From: Bacteroidales bacterium UBA1253
GTDB taxonomy: Bacteria > Bacteroidota > Bacteroidia > Bacteroidales > Paludibacteraceae
Direction: 5' to 3'
Length of the DNA: 21,402 nt
Assembly (NCBI GenBank): GCA_002308815.1
Contig: DBVX01000082.1
Coordinates: 24,146-45,547, forward strand
Shown: piece after piece, positions 13,714 through 20,654 of the stretch
How the letters are laid out: each line of letters starts with the position of its first letter
How positions within the stretch are numbered: the first letter of the stretch is position 1
Position numbers and translations under genes: made by a program
Notes under the pieces: generated by a model
What the model was told of the DNA's origin: nothing
Database searches by the model: none
Seen by the model: the letters and a program-made list of their open reading frames with translations, nothing else

Positions 13714-15966
13714 ATGAAACGTAAATTCGCACTTATATTCTGGAGTCTGTTTGTAGTGGGATTGCTGACCGCTACGGGAATCTTCGTCGCTATCACAAAG
13801 GGCTGGATGGGTTACATGCCGCCGTTGGAGGAATTGCAGAACCCAAAGAACCGCTTTGCGAGCGAGATCTTCACCTCGGATATGCAGTCGCTGGGGCGCT
13901 ACTACCGTTACGAGAACCGTATCGGAGTGCAGTTCAACGAGTTGTCACCGTACCTGACGGATGCGTTGGTGGCTACGGAGGATGTGCGTTTCGCTGACCA
14001 TACGGGCATTGACTTCAAGTCCTTCTTCCGCGCGCTCTTCTCGTTGGGCAAAGCGGGCGGCGGTTCGACCATCACCCAGCAGCTGGCGAAACAGATTTGG
14101 TCACCCCGCGCGGAGAATGTTTTTGAGCGCGCGATGCAGAAACCCATCGAATGGGTCATTGCCACCCAGCTGGAGAGGCTCTACTCGAAGGACGAGATTA
14201 TGCTGATGTATTTCAATCAGTTCGACTTTCTCTACAACGCCGTGGGCATCAAGTCGGCATCGCAGGTCTATTTCGCCACCACGCCCGACAAACTCCGTCT
14301 GGAGCAGGCTGCGATGCTGGTGGGAATGTTCAAGAACCCCGCACTCTACAACCCTATCCGCCGTCCGGAGAAGACACAGAACCGGCGCAACGTGGTGCTG
14401 GAGCAGATGTGCAAGTATGGCTATATCACCCGCGAGGTGTGCGACTCGGTGAAGCAGATTCCGCTGGAACTGACCTATCGATCGGCTGATCACAAGCAGG
14501 GCATGGCTCCCTATTTCCGTGAGTATCTGCGCGGTGTGCTGACCGCCAAGGAGCCGGTGGAGAGCGACTATCCCCGTTGGAATCACCAGCAGTACCTGCT
14601 GGACCGCAAGCAGTGGGACGAGAACCCGCTATACGGATTCTGCCGCAAGAACAAGAAAGCAGACGGCACATACTATGACCTCTATCAGGACGGATTGCGC
14701 ATCTACACGACCATTGACTCGCGTATGCAGCGGTATGCCGAGGAGGCGGTAAGCGAACACATGCCGGAACTGCAGAAGCGTTTCTTCAAGGAGAAAAAGA
14801 AGAAATCATACGCTCCTTTTTCCCGCAAACTGACACAGAAAGAGATTGACGGGCTGATGCAGCGCACGATGCAGCAGACCGACCGCTACCGCGCACTCAA
14901 ACAGCAGGGTAAAAGCGTAGAGCAGATACACGAAGTGTTCAATACTCCCGTGGAGATGCAGGTCTTCTCCTACGACGGGATGATTGACACCGTACTCTCC
15001 CCTATGGACTCCATCCGCTGGAACAAGCATTTTCTCCGCTGCGGGTTTATGAGCATCGAGCCGCATTCGGGACACGTGAAAGCCTACGTGGGCGGACCCA
15101 ATTTCTCGTATTTCCAGTACGATATGGCGACGATGGGCAGACGGCAGGTCGGCTCCACCGTGAAACCCTACCTCTACACTTTGGCTATGGACGAGGGTAT
15201 GTGGCCCTGCGACAAGACGGTGAACGAGCCGGTCACGCTCATTGACGCGAACGGCAAGCACTGGACACCCCGCGACGAGCATACCAAGAACAGGGGCGAC
15301 TCGGTGACGCTGCAATGGGGCTTGCAGCAGTCGAGCAACTGGATCAGCGCGTATCTGATGTCGCTCTTCACGCCGGAGCAGTTGGTGCGTCTGATGCACT
15401 CGTTCGGCATTCAGGGTCAGTTGGATCCGGTGGTGAGCCTGTGTCTGGGACCGTGCGAGGTGAGCGTGCAGGAGATGGTGGATGCCTATACGACGTTCCC
15501 CAACAAGGGCATCCGCACGGAGCCGCTGTACGTAACGCGCATAGAGGACAACAACGGCAACCTGATTGCATCGTTCACACCGCAGTCGCACGAGATTATC
15601 AGCGAACTGACATCCTACAAGATGATTCACATGCTGCGTGCCGTGGTGGATCACGGTACGGGTATCCGTCTGCGCTACCGCTACAAGATTACCGCGCCCA
15701 TCGGCGGCAAGACGGGTACGACGCAGAACAACTCCGACGGTTGGTTTGTGGGCTTCACGCCTTCGCTGGTAAGCGGCTGCTGGGTGGGCGGCGAGGATCG
15801 TGCCATCCACTTCGACTCGATGGCGGAGGGTCAGGGTGCCTCGATGGCACTACCCATCTTCGCGCTCTATATGCAGAAGGTATTAGCGGACGAATCGCTT
15901 GGCTACTCTTCTACTGACGAGTTTGACATCCCGGGCTGGTTCGACCCCAAGGCAGGATGCAAGTGA
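13714..15966 (+). CDS. Bifunctional class A penicillin-binding protein (PBP1A-like)
   Basis: A peptidoglycan synthase anchored in the inner membrane by one N-terminal segment (FALIFWSLFVVGLLTATGIF, residues 5-24). The GT51 glycosyltransferase domain follows with VATEDVRFADHTGID (Glu89 the usual catalytic acid), KAGGGSTITQQLAKQIW and the MLMYFNQFDFLYNAVGIKSA region, then a linker. The transpeptidase domain has the SxxK motif STVK with Ser481, SSN at 540-542, and KTGTT from Lys666. At 750 residues it is typical of a class A PBP. It ends at FDPKAGCK, without the long acidic or basic tail seen in some homologues. Position after the YgjP gene may be coincidental. The ribosomal operon promoter lies 65 bases after the stop. 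Confidence 0.95.
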   Translation: MKRKFALIFWSLFVVGLLTATGIFVAITKGWMGYMPPLEELQNPKNRFASEIFTSDMQSLGRYYRYENRIGVQFNELSPYLTDALVATEDVRFADHTGIDFKSFFRALFSLGKAGGGSTITQQLAKQIWSPRAENVFERAMQKPIEWVIATQLERLYSKDEIMLMYFNQFDFLYNAVGIKSASQVYFATTPDKLRLEQAAMLVGMFKNPALYNPIRRPEKTQNRRNVVLEQMCKYGYITREVCDSVKQIPLELTYRSADHKQGMAPYFREYLRGVLTAKEPVESDYPRWNHQQYLLDRKQWDENPLYGFCRKNKKADGTYYDLYQDGLRIYTTIDSRMQRYAEEAVSEHMPELQKRFFKEKKKKSYAPFSRKLTQKEIDGLMQRTMQQTDRYRALKQQGKSVEQIHEVFNTPVEMQVFSYDGMIDTVLSPMDSIRWNKHFLRCGFMSIEPHSGHVKAYVGGPNFSYFQYDMATMGRRQVGSTVKPYLYTLAMDEGMWPCDKTVNEPVTLIDANGKHWTPRDEHTKNRGDSVTLQWGLQQSSNWISAYLMSLFTPEQLVRLMHSFGIQGQLDPVVSLCLGPCEVSVQEMVDAYTTFPNKGIRTEPLYVTRIEDNNGNLIASFTPQSHEIISELTSYKMIHMLRAVVDHGTGIRLRYRYKITAPIGGKTGTTQNNSDGWFVGFTPSLVSGCWVGGEDRAIHFDSMAEGQGASMALPIFALYMQKVLADESLGYSSTDEFDIPGWFDPKAGCK

Positions 15967-16031
15967 AACAAGGACATTTGTCTGCAAAAGGATCGGAAAA
16001 CGGAAAAAACTGTCAGAAAATGAAGAAAAGT

Positions 16032-16062
16032 TTTGGAAGTGAGAGAATTTGCAGTAATTTTG
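16032..16062 (+). promoter_or_regulatory. Promoter of the rplM-rpsI-rpsB-tsf operon
   Basis: TTTG (16032-16035), a 19-base spacer and TAATTTTG (16055-16062) fit the Bacteroidota consensus exactly. Transcription would start near 16069, giving a leader of about 113 bases before rplM. No intrinsic terminator was seen between the PBP gene and this promoter, so read-through is possible. Confidence 0.8.
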
Positions 16063-16069
16063 CGCGCTT

Positions 16070-16181
16070 TTTTGTGAAATAGTCACGCTGGGCGGTGAAC
16101 CGGACGGGGCATCGGAATAAGTCCCCAAAAGAGAGCCGGTCAGAAAGATGTCCGTCGGCGTGGCGGTAAAAACCCAATCAA
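16070..16181 (+). ncRNA. Structured 5' leader of rplM, candidate ribosomal-protein autoregulatory element
   Basis: The mRNA leader can fold into nested stems. CACGCTG (16084-16090) pairs with CGGCGTG (16156-16162), seven pairs with one G-U. Inside it ACCGG (16099-16103) pairs with CCGGT (16136-16140), and GGGG (16106-16109) with CCCC (16123-16126). An alternative pairs CGGAC (16101-16105) with GTCCG (16150-16154), excluding part of the first fold. Leaders that sense L13 are known in Firmicutes. That this one binds L13 is an inference; I cannot confirm a match to a named RNA family. Confidence 0.55.
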
Positions 16182-16637
16182 ATGGATACATTATCTTACA
16201 AGACAGTGTCCGCCAATAAGGCGACTGCCCAGAAGGAATGGGTGGTTGTGGACGCTGAAGGCCAGATTCTCGGCCGTATGTGCACGAAGATTGCCAAACT
16301 GCTTCGCGGCAAGTACAAACCCAATTTCACCCCCAACGTGGACTGCGGTGACAACGTGATTGTCATCAACGCCGACAAGGTGCGTATGACGGGCAACAAG
16401 TGGACCGACCGCACCTATGTGCGCTACACCGGTTTCCCTGGAGGCCAACGCGAGATGACTCCCGCCGAGCTGCTGGCGAAAGGCGCTGACAAACTGATTA
16501 TGAAAGTGGTGAAAGGCATGCTTCCGAAGAACCGTCTCGGCAGCAAGCTGCAGACCAACCTCCGCGTGTTCGCCGGTTCGGAGCACAATATGCAGGCGCA
16601 ACAACCCAGAACAATTGACATTAACACCCTTAAATAA
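16182..16637 (+). CDS. rplM: 50S ribosomal protein L13 (uL13)
   Basis: L13 is an early-assembly protein of the large ribosomal subunit. The 151 residues show WVVVDAEGQILGRMCTKIAKLLRGK (20-44), the GDNVIVINADKVRMTG stretch, and MLPKNRLGSKLQTNLRVFAGSEHNMQAQQP near the C-terminus, all diagnostic. It is the first gene of the operon, 11 bases before rpsI, and follows the structured leader described above. The usual pairing with rpsI supports the call. Length and sequence are ordinary for Bacteroidota. Confidence 0.98.
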   Translation: MDTLSYKTVSANKATAQKEWVVVDAEGQILGRMCTKIAKLLRGKYKPNFTPNVDCGDNVIVINADKVRMTGNKWTDRTYVRYTGFPGGQREMTPAELLAKGADKLIMKVVKGMLPKNRLGSKLQTNLRVFAGSEHNMQAQQPRTIDINTLK

Positions 16638-16648
16638 TCATCAAGACT

Positions 16649-17035
16649 ATGGATACCATCAATGCAATAGGTCGTCGCAAAGCGGCAGTAGCCCGCGTTT
16701 ATATGAAAGACGGTAACGGCAAAATCACCATAAACAACCGTGATCTTGAGGTTTATTTCCCCAGCCCCATTCTCCAGTACATCGTCAAGCAGCCCCTTGC
16801 CAAGCTTGAGGCGGAGGGCAAATATGACATTATGGTGAACCTCGACGGCGGCGGTTTCAAGGGTCAGGCGGAGGCTCTGCGTCTCGCTATCGCCCGCGCA
16901 CTCGTTAAGGTTAATCCCGAGGACAAGCCCGCTCTGAAAGCGGAAGGCTTCATGACCCGCGATGCCCGTGAGGTGGAGCGCAAGAAACCCGGCCAGCCCA
17001 AGGCACGCAAACACTTCCAATTCAGCAAACGTTAA
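16649..17035 (+). CDS. rpsI: 30S ribosomal protein S9 (uS9)
   Basis: S9 lies in the head of the small subunit and its C-terminal tail reaches the P-site tRNA. The 128 residues begin with INAIGRRKAAVARVYMKDGNGK, contain VNLDGGGFKGQAEALRLAIARAL, and end in the basic KKPGQPKARKHFQFSKR, where the family's terminal SKR is intact. It is co-transcribed with rplM (11-base gap). A structured 122-base gap separates it from rpsB. Confidence 0.98.
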   Translation: MDTINAIGRRKAAVARVYMKDGNGKITINNRDLEVYFPSPILQYIVKQPLAKLEAEGKYDIMVNLDGGGFKGQAEALRLAIARALVKVNPEDKPALKAEGFMTRDAREVERKKPGQPKARKHFQFSKR

Positions 17036-17045
17036 CTTTTGTTAC

Positions 17046-17139
17046 GGGAATATGCTGAATCTTCCCTGCAGCGTTTCTCTGCTGCGGGGAAGCAAAGGAA
17101 TAATTATAAGGTACGCGGCATAGCGTACAAGGAATAATT
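17046..17139 (+). ncRNA. Two-hairpin leader upstream of rpsB with an 11-base repeat after each hairpin
   Basis: Hairpin 1: CTTCCCTGCAGC (17061-17072) pairs with GCTGCGGGGAAG (17081-17092), twelve pairs with one wobble and an 8-base loop. Hairpin 2: GTACGC (17111-17116) pairs with GCGTAC (17123-17128) across a 6-base loop. Each is followed by the same AAGGAATAATT (17095-17105 and 17129-17139). GGGAA (17046-17050) can pair with TTCCC (17062-17066), competing with hairpin 1. No T run follows, so these are not standard terminators, and no consensus promoter was seen. An S2-binding control site, RNA processing site or ribosome landing element are possible. E. coli rpsB is known to be autoregulated by S2, but with a different leader. 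Confidence 0.55.
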
Positions 17140-17157
17140 CAAATCAAACCAAACAAA

Positions 17158-18075
17158 ATGAGAACAACATTTGACCAACTGCTTGAAGCCGGTTGCCATT
17201 TCGGCCATCTCAAGCGCAAATGGAATCCCGCCATGGCTCCTTACATCTATATGGAGCGCAACGGCATCCACATCATCGACCTCAACAAGACAGTCATCAA
17301 GATTGACGAGGCAGCAGAGGCTCTGAAGAACATCGTCAAGTCAGGCCGCAAGGTTCTGTTCGTTTCGACCAAGAAACAGGGACAGGAAATCGTTGCCCAG
17401 AAGGCTCAGGAAGTGGGTATGCCCTACGTTACGGAGCGTTGGATGGGCGGTATGCTGACCAATTTCCCAACCATCCGCAAGGCTGTGAAGAAGATGTCGA
17501 ATATCGACAAGATGATGACCGATGGCACGTTTGACAACATATCCAAGCGCGAGCGTCTGCAGATCACCCGCCAGCGCGAGAAACTGGAGAAGAACCTCGG
17601 CTCTATTGTTGACCTGACCCGTCTGCCGAGCGCGCTGTTCGTGGTGGACGTGATGAAGGAGCATATAGCCGTGGCGGAGGCTAACCGTCTGGGGATCCCC
17701 GTATTCGGTATCGTGGACACCAACTCCAATCCCAACAACATCGATTTCGTCATTCCCGCCAACGATGATGCCAACAAATCCATTGAGGTGATCATCAATG
17801 CGGTTTGTGCCGCCATCAAGGAAGGTCTGGAGGAGCGCAAGGTGGAGAAAGCCGATGAGGAGGCTGCCGCCGCGCAGGCCGAGAGCGAGAGCGAGGAGAA
17901 AGTTGAGAAGCCCCGTGAGGGTCGTCGCCAGCGCGTACGCCGCTCCACCGAGAAGAAAGAGGCGGAGAAAGTAGCCGGAACGGAAGCCCCCGCCAAGGAG
18001 GAGAAGACCGAGGAAACCGCACCCGTAGCGGAAGCGAAAGCCGAAGCACCCGCCGAGGATGCAAAAGCAGAATAA
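17158..18075 (+). CDS. rpsB: 30S ribosomal protein S2 (uS2) with long charged C-terminal tail
   Basis: S2 is a late-binding protein of the small subunit needed for S1 docking. Residues about 1-222 form the conserved core: FDQLLEAGCHFGHLKRKWNP (4-23), KVLFVSTKKQGQEIV, VTERWMGGMLTNFPTI, RLPSALFVVDVMKEHIAVAE, and FGIVDTNSNPNNIDFVIPAN. The remaining roughly 80 residues are low-complexity, rich in Glu, Ala and Lys with one basic patch (GRRQRVRRSTEKK), and are probably disordered. At 305 residues it is longer than typical bacterial S2 (about 230-280). tsf follows after 27 bases, the usual arrangement. Confidence 0.98.
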   Translation: MRTTFDQLLEAGCHFGHLKRKWNPAMAPYIYMERNGIHIIDLNKTVIKIDEAAEALKNIVKSGRKVLFVSTKKQGQEIVAQKAQEVGMPYVTERWMGGMLTNFPTIRKAVKKMSNIDKMMTDGTFDNISKRERLQITRQREKLEKNLGSIVDLTRLPSALFVVDVMKEHIAVAEANRLGIPVFGIVDTNSNPNNIDFVIPANDDANKSIEVIINAVCAAIKEGLEERKVEKADEEAAAAQAESESEEKVEKPREGRRQRVRRSTEKKEAEKVAGTEAPAKEEKTEETAPVAEAKAEAPAEDAKAE

Positions 18076-18102
18076 GCAACAACCTGTAAAAAGACAACAA
18101 TT

Positions 18103-19092
18103 ATGGCAGTAACACTTGCTGATATAAAGAAACTGCGCGACATGACAGGCGCAGGCATGATGGATGTCAAGAAAGCCCTTGAAGAGGCTAATGGAGACTT
18201 TGAGGCTGCGAAAGACCTTCTCCGTAAGCGCGGACAGGCTATCGCCGCCAAGCGTTCAGACCGCGAGGCGAGCGAAGGCTGCGTGCTGGCGAAAGCTGGA
18301 AACGGATTCGGCTGCATCGTTGCCGTGAAGTGCGAGACAGACTTCGTGGCGAAGAACGCCGACTTCGTTGGAATGGTCAAACTCATTCTGGACGCTGCCT
18401 TCGACAATCGTCCCGCTGACCTTGAGGCGCTGAAGAACCTGAAGATTGCCAACTTCACCGTAGCCGAAATCGTTACCGAGCGTTCGGGCGTGACTGGCGA
18501 GAAGATGGAATTGAGCGACTATGTTTGGATTGAGGGTGCTATGGTGGATGCCTACAACCACTTCGGCAACAAACTCTCCTCCATCGTGGCTGCGGATGAC
18601 GCCAATGCCGATTACGAGACCGTTCACGGCATCAACATGCAGGTGGCTTCAATGGCTCCCGTAGCTCTGGATGCCGACCACGTGGCGCAGGATGTCAAAG
18701 ACCGCGAACTGAGCGTCGCTATGGACAAGACCAAGCAGGACGAAATCAACAAGGCCGTTGAGAACGAACTGCGCAAAGCCGGTATCAACCCCGCTCACGC
18801 TGACAGTGACGACCATATCGCTTCCAACACCACCAAGGGTTGGCTCACCCCCGAGCAGGCTGAACAGGCGCGTCAGATTCGCGCCACCGTTCCCGCGCAG
18901 GCGGAGGCATCCCTCAACATGAAGAAGGTGGAGATGATTGCACAGGGCCGTCTGCAGAAGTTCCTCAAAGAGTCCACGCTTGTTGAGCAGCAGTACATTA
19001 TGTCTGACAGCAAGGAACTCGTGAAGGACGTGCTCAAGCAGAAGAACGTGCGCATCACTGACTTCCGCCGCATCACGCTCAATCAAGACTGA
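18103..19092 (+). CDS. tsf: Elongation factor Ts
   Basis: EF-Ts is the nucleotide-exchange factor that reloads EF-Tu with GTP. The N-terminal UBA-like domain is clear (ADIKKLRDMTGAGMMDVKKA through DLLRKRGQAIAAK, 6-49), followed by the core motif CETDFVAKNADFV at about 76-88 and dimerisation domains. The C-terminal part includes LNMKKVEMIAQGRLQKFLKE. At 329 residues it is longer than E. coli EF-Ts (283), in line with Bacteroides homologues as I recall them. It is the last gene of the ribosomal operon, ended by a strong intrinsic terminator. Confidence 0.98.
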   Translation: MAVTLADIKKLRDMTGAGMMDVKKALEEANGDFEAAKDLLRKRGQAIAAKRSDREASEGCVLAKAGNGFGCIVAVKCETDFVAKNADFVGMVKLILDAAFDNRPADLEALKNLKIANFTVAEIVTERSGVTGEKMELSDYVWIEGAMVDAYNHFGNKLSSIVAADDANADYETVHGINMQVASMAPVALDADHVAQDVKDRELSVAMDKTKQDEINKAVENELRKAGINPAHADSDDHIASNTTKGWLTPEQAEQARQIRATVPAQAEASLNMKKVEMIAQGRLQKFLKESTLVEQQYIMSDSKELVKDVLKQKNVRITDFRRITLNQD

Positions 19093-19109
19093 TCACATAC
19101 CGACATTTC

Positions 19110-19150
19110 AAAAAAACTGCCGCTTATATAGTTAAGCGGCAGTTTTTTTT
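19110..19150 (+). terminator. Strong intrinsic terminator after tsf
   Basis: CTGCCGCTTA (19117-19126) pairs perfectly with TAAGCGGCAG (19133-19142) around a 6-base loop, preceded by seven A and followed by eight T. The A and T runs can extend the stem, and the symmetry means it could also stop transcription from the other strand. From 19151 to 19306 I see no gene; CGGATATT occurs as two adjacent copies near 19256-19273. Confidence 0.95.
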
Positions 19151-19306
19151 CACGATTCCTACGAACTCCGCAAAAGTCCATCAAGACAACGACCGCACGG
19201 TGATGGCTGCCTGCAATTTCTGTCGATGAAGACCGAAAGCGAGGATATGGAAGTCGGATATTCCGGATATTTTTTCATAGATTATTAGCAAATATAAAAA
19301 AATACG

Positions 19307-19314
19307 TACCTTTG
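19307..19314 (+). promoter_or_regulatory. -7 element upstream of the unknown lipoprotein gene
   Basis: TACCTTTG fits TAnnTTTG. No clear TTTG is found 19-21 bases upstream (the region reads TTATTAG), so the -33 part is weak. Transcription from about 19320 would give a leader of about 75 bases before ATG 19396. Confidence 0.5.
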
Positions 19315-19395
19315 CTGCCGGGTAGTCAACAGACTACAGAAACAGCCAACCTAAATAAATCAGTTACAAACCATAAATTACAAAAAAATCACACA

Positions 19396-20499
19396 ATGAA
19401 AACACGTCATTATTTCCTTATTGCGCTGTCGGTTGTGGCAATCACGCTGGCATCATGTACGGATGACAAGAATCTCACATCCGAAAAAATCACCCGGCTT
19501 TACAACGAGAAGGCCGCCGAACTGTGTATGGACAAAGTGTACACAAAAATCGACACGGGTTATTACGAACTGAACGATCCGCATCAGCGTTATGTGCTGC
19601 AAAAACTGGCCCATGCCGGTGTTATTGAGTATAACGTGGAGCGTTACGCATGGTTTAACGAATGTACGGACATTAAGTACACGTTGCTTAAGAAGGTGCA
19701 ATACTACTGCAAAGACAGCGGCGAATTGGATCGCGAGCAGGATGTGTACGGGCGCGGAGAGAGCGTTTCGTATGAACTGGAGGAACACTTCATGGTACGG
19801 GTTCAAATCAAGTCGGGATATAAATCAATGCTGGTGGAGTCTCTTCCCAAACCGAGCATCGAAGACAAGGACTTGGAAGCTCCTTTGTATAAGGAATGGG
19901 AGGAAGACATGCTGAAAAACAATGAGGCATGGCCTGCAATGACTGCTCCCGAACCGCCTTCCGTGCCTGTTGAACGCAAAGACATCAAGTGTCATCAGAA
20001 GAAAGAAACGGTTAAGGCCAAGAAAAGCACCCCCGTTCAGAAGAAATCTTATACTCCGGTGGAGCGCAAGCCCAGATGCGTGGCGATGGACTTCGATATG
20101 GCAGAACGCTATGAAAAGGCGATAGCGGCAGAGGTTAAGGCTCCGGCTTATATCCTTGCTTATGAGATTACCGCTGTCAAGGCACGCAATATCCAGTTGA
20201 TCAGGGATAAAGAGGATTTCTCACTGGCAGCTCGTTGCGAGGTGATTGTCAAGTCAGCCAATGTCACGCCGCAAGGACACATCCTCATGCAAAACATCAT
20301 TGACGGTATTCCTTGCGTACTGAAAATCAATCTGACCTATTTTGAGGACAAAGGCTGGGTGATAGACGCGGATGAGCATGAGGTTCGCACGGAAGTGAAG
20401 GACAAACGCGGCCGTACGAAGACAGTCACCAACAAAATTTGTGATTTTCCTGAACCCAGGATTGATCCTTCCAATGTGACCGTAATTGCAGCAGAGTAA
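19396..20499 (+). CDS. Unrecognised lipoprotein, possibly surface-exposed
   Basis: I do not recognise this 367-residue protein. ATG 19396 gives a clean lipoprotein signal, MKTRHYFLIALSVVAITLAS then Cys21; an upstream ATG at 19312 would overlap the promoter and bury the signal. The residues after Cys21 are TDD, resembling the acidic export signals (such as SDD) that send Bacteroidota lipoproteins to the cell surface. Residues about 25-180 form a mixed helix/strand domain with several aromatics (TGYYELNDPHQRYVL, VIEYNVERYAWF). About 185-228 is a Lys/Pro-rich linker with two imperfect VPVERK/TPVERK repeats. About 230-367 is a second domain with alternating beta-like strands (FSLAARCEVIVKSANVTPQG, GWVIDADEHEVRTEV). 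It is a single-gene unit with its own terminator. No enzyme motif is visible. Confidence 0.82.
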   Translation: MKTRHYFLIALSVVAITLASCTDDKNLTSEKITRLYNEKAAELCMDKVYTKIDTGYYELNDPHQRYVLQKLAHAGVIEYNVERYAWFNECTDIKYTLLKKVQYYCKDSGELDREQDVYGRGESVSYELEEHFMVRVQIKSGYKSMLVESLPKPSIEDKDLEAPLYKEWEEDMLKNNEAWPAMTAPEPPSVPVERKDIKCHQKKETVKAKKSTPVQKKSYTPVERKPRCVAMDFDMAERYEKAIAAEVKAPAYILAYEITAVKARNIQLIRDKEDFSLAARCEVIVKSANVTPQGHILMQNIIDGIPCVLKINLTYFEDKGWVIDADEHEVRTEVKDKRGRTKTVTNKICDFPEPRIDPSNVTVIAAE

Positions 20500-20516
20500 G
20501 GAAGAATGACATCAGA

Positions 20517-20556
20517 AAAAAAGGCTGATTCTTTTGCGGAGTCAGCCCTTTTTGTT
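20517..20556 (+). terminator. Intrinsic terminator after the lipoprotein gene
   Basis: GGCTGATTC (20523-20531) pairs with GAGTCAGCC (20539-20547), nine pairs with one G-U, loop TTTTGCG. Seven A precede it and a long T-rich run follows. It separates the lipoprotein gene from mnmA. Confidence 0.92.
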
Positions 20557-20583
20557 TTTTCTTTGGAGCGGAAAGACTAAATA

Positions 20584-20616
20584 TTTGCATATACCATGGA
20601 ATAAATTGTACTTTTG
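20584..20616 (+). promoter_or_regulatory. Promoter of mnmA
   Basis: TTTG (20584-20587), a 21-base spacer and TACTTTTG (20609-20616) fit the Bacteroidota consensus. Transcription would start near 20623, about 32 bases before the ATG. Confidence 0.75.
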
Positions 20617-20654
20617 CGAGGTCAAATAAACACATCACTTAATCAAGGAAACCA

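Noticed and set aside
14806..15810. 334-codon open frame on the minus strand inside the PBP gene
   Set aside because: Antisense shadow of the transpeptidase domain; Arg/His/Val-rich and without a recognisable domain.
17424..18458. 344-codon open frame opposite rpsB and tsf
   Set aside because: It spans the opposite strand of two certain genes and their gap; Ser/Arg/Ala-rich composition is the mirror of Glu/Lys/Ala codons.
19312..19395. Upstream ATG extension of the unknown lipoprotein
   Set aside because: It overlaps the TACCTTTG promoter element and would place 28 polar residues before the signal peptide.
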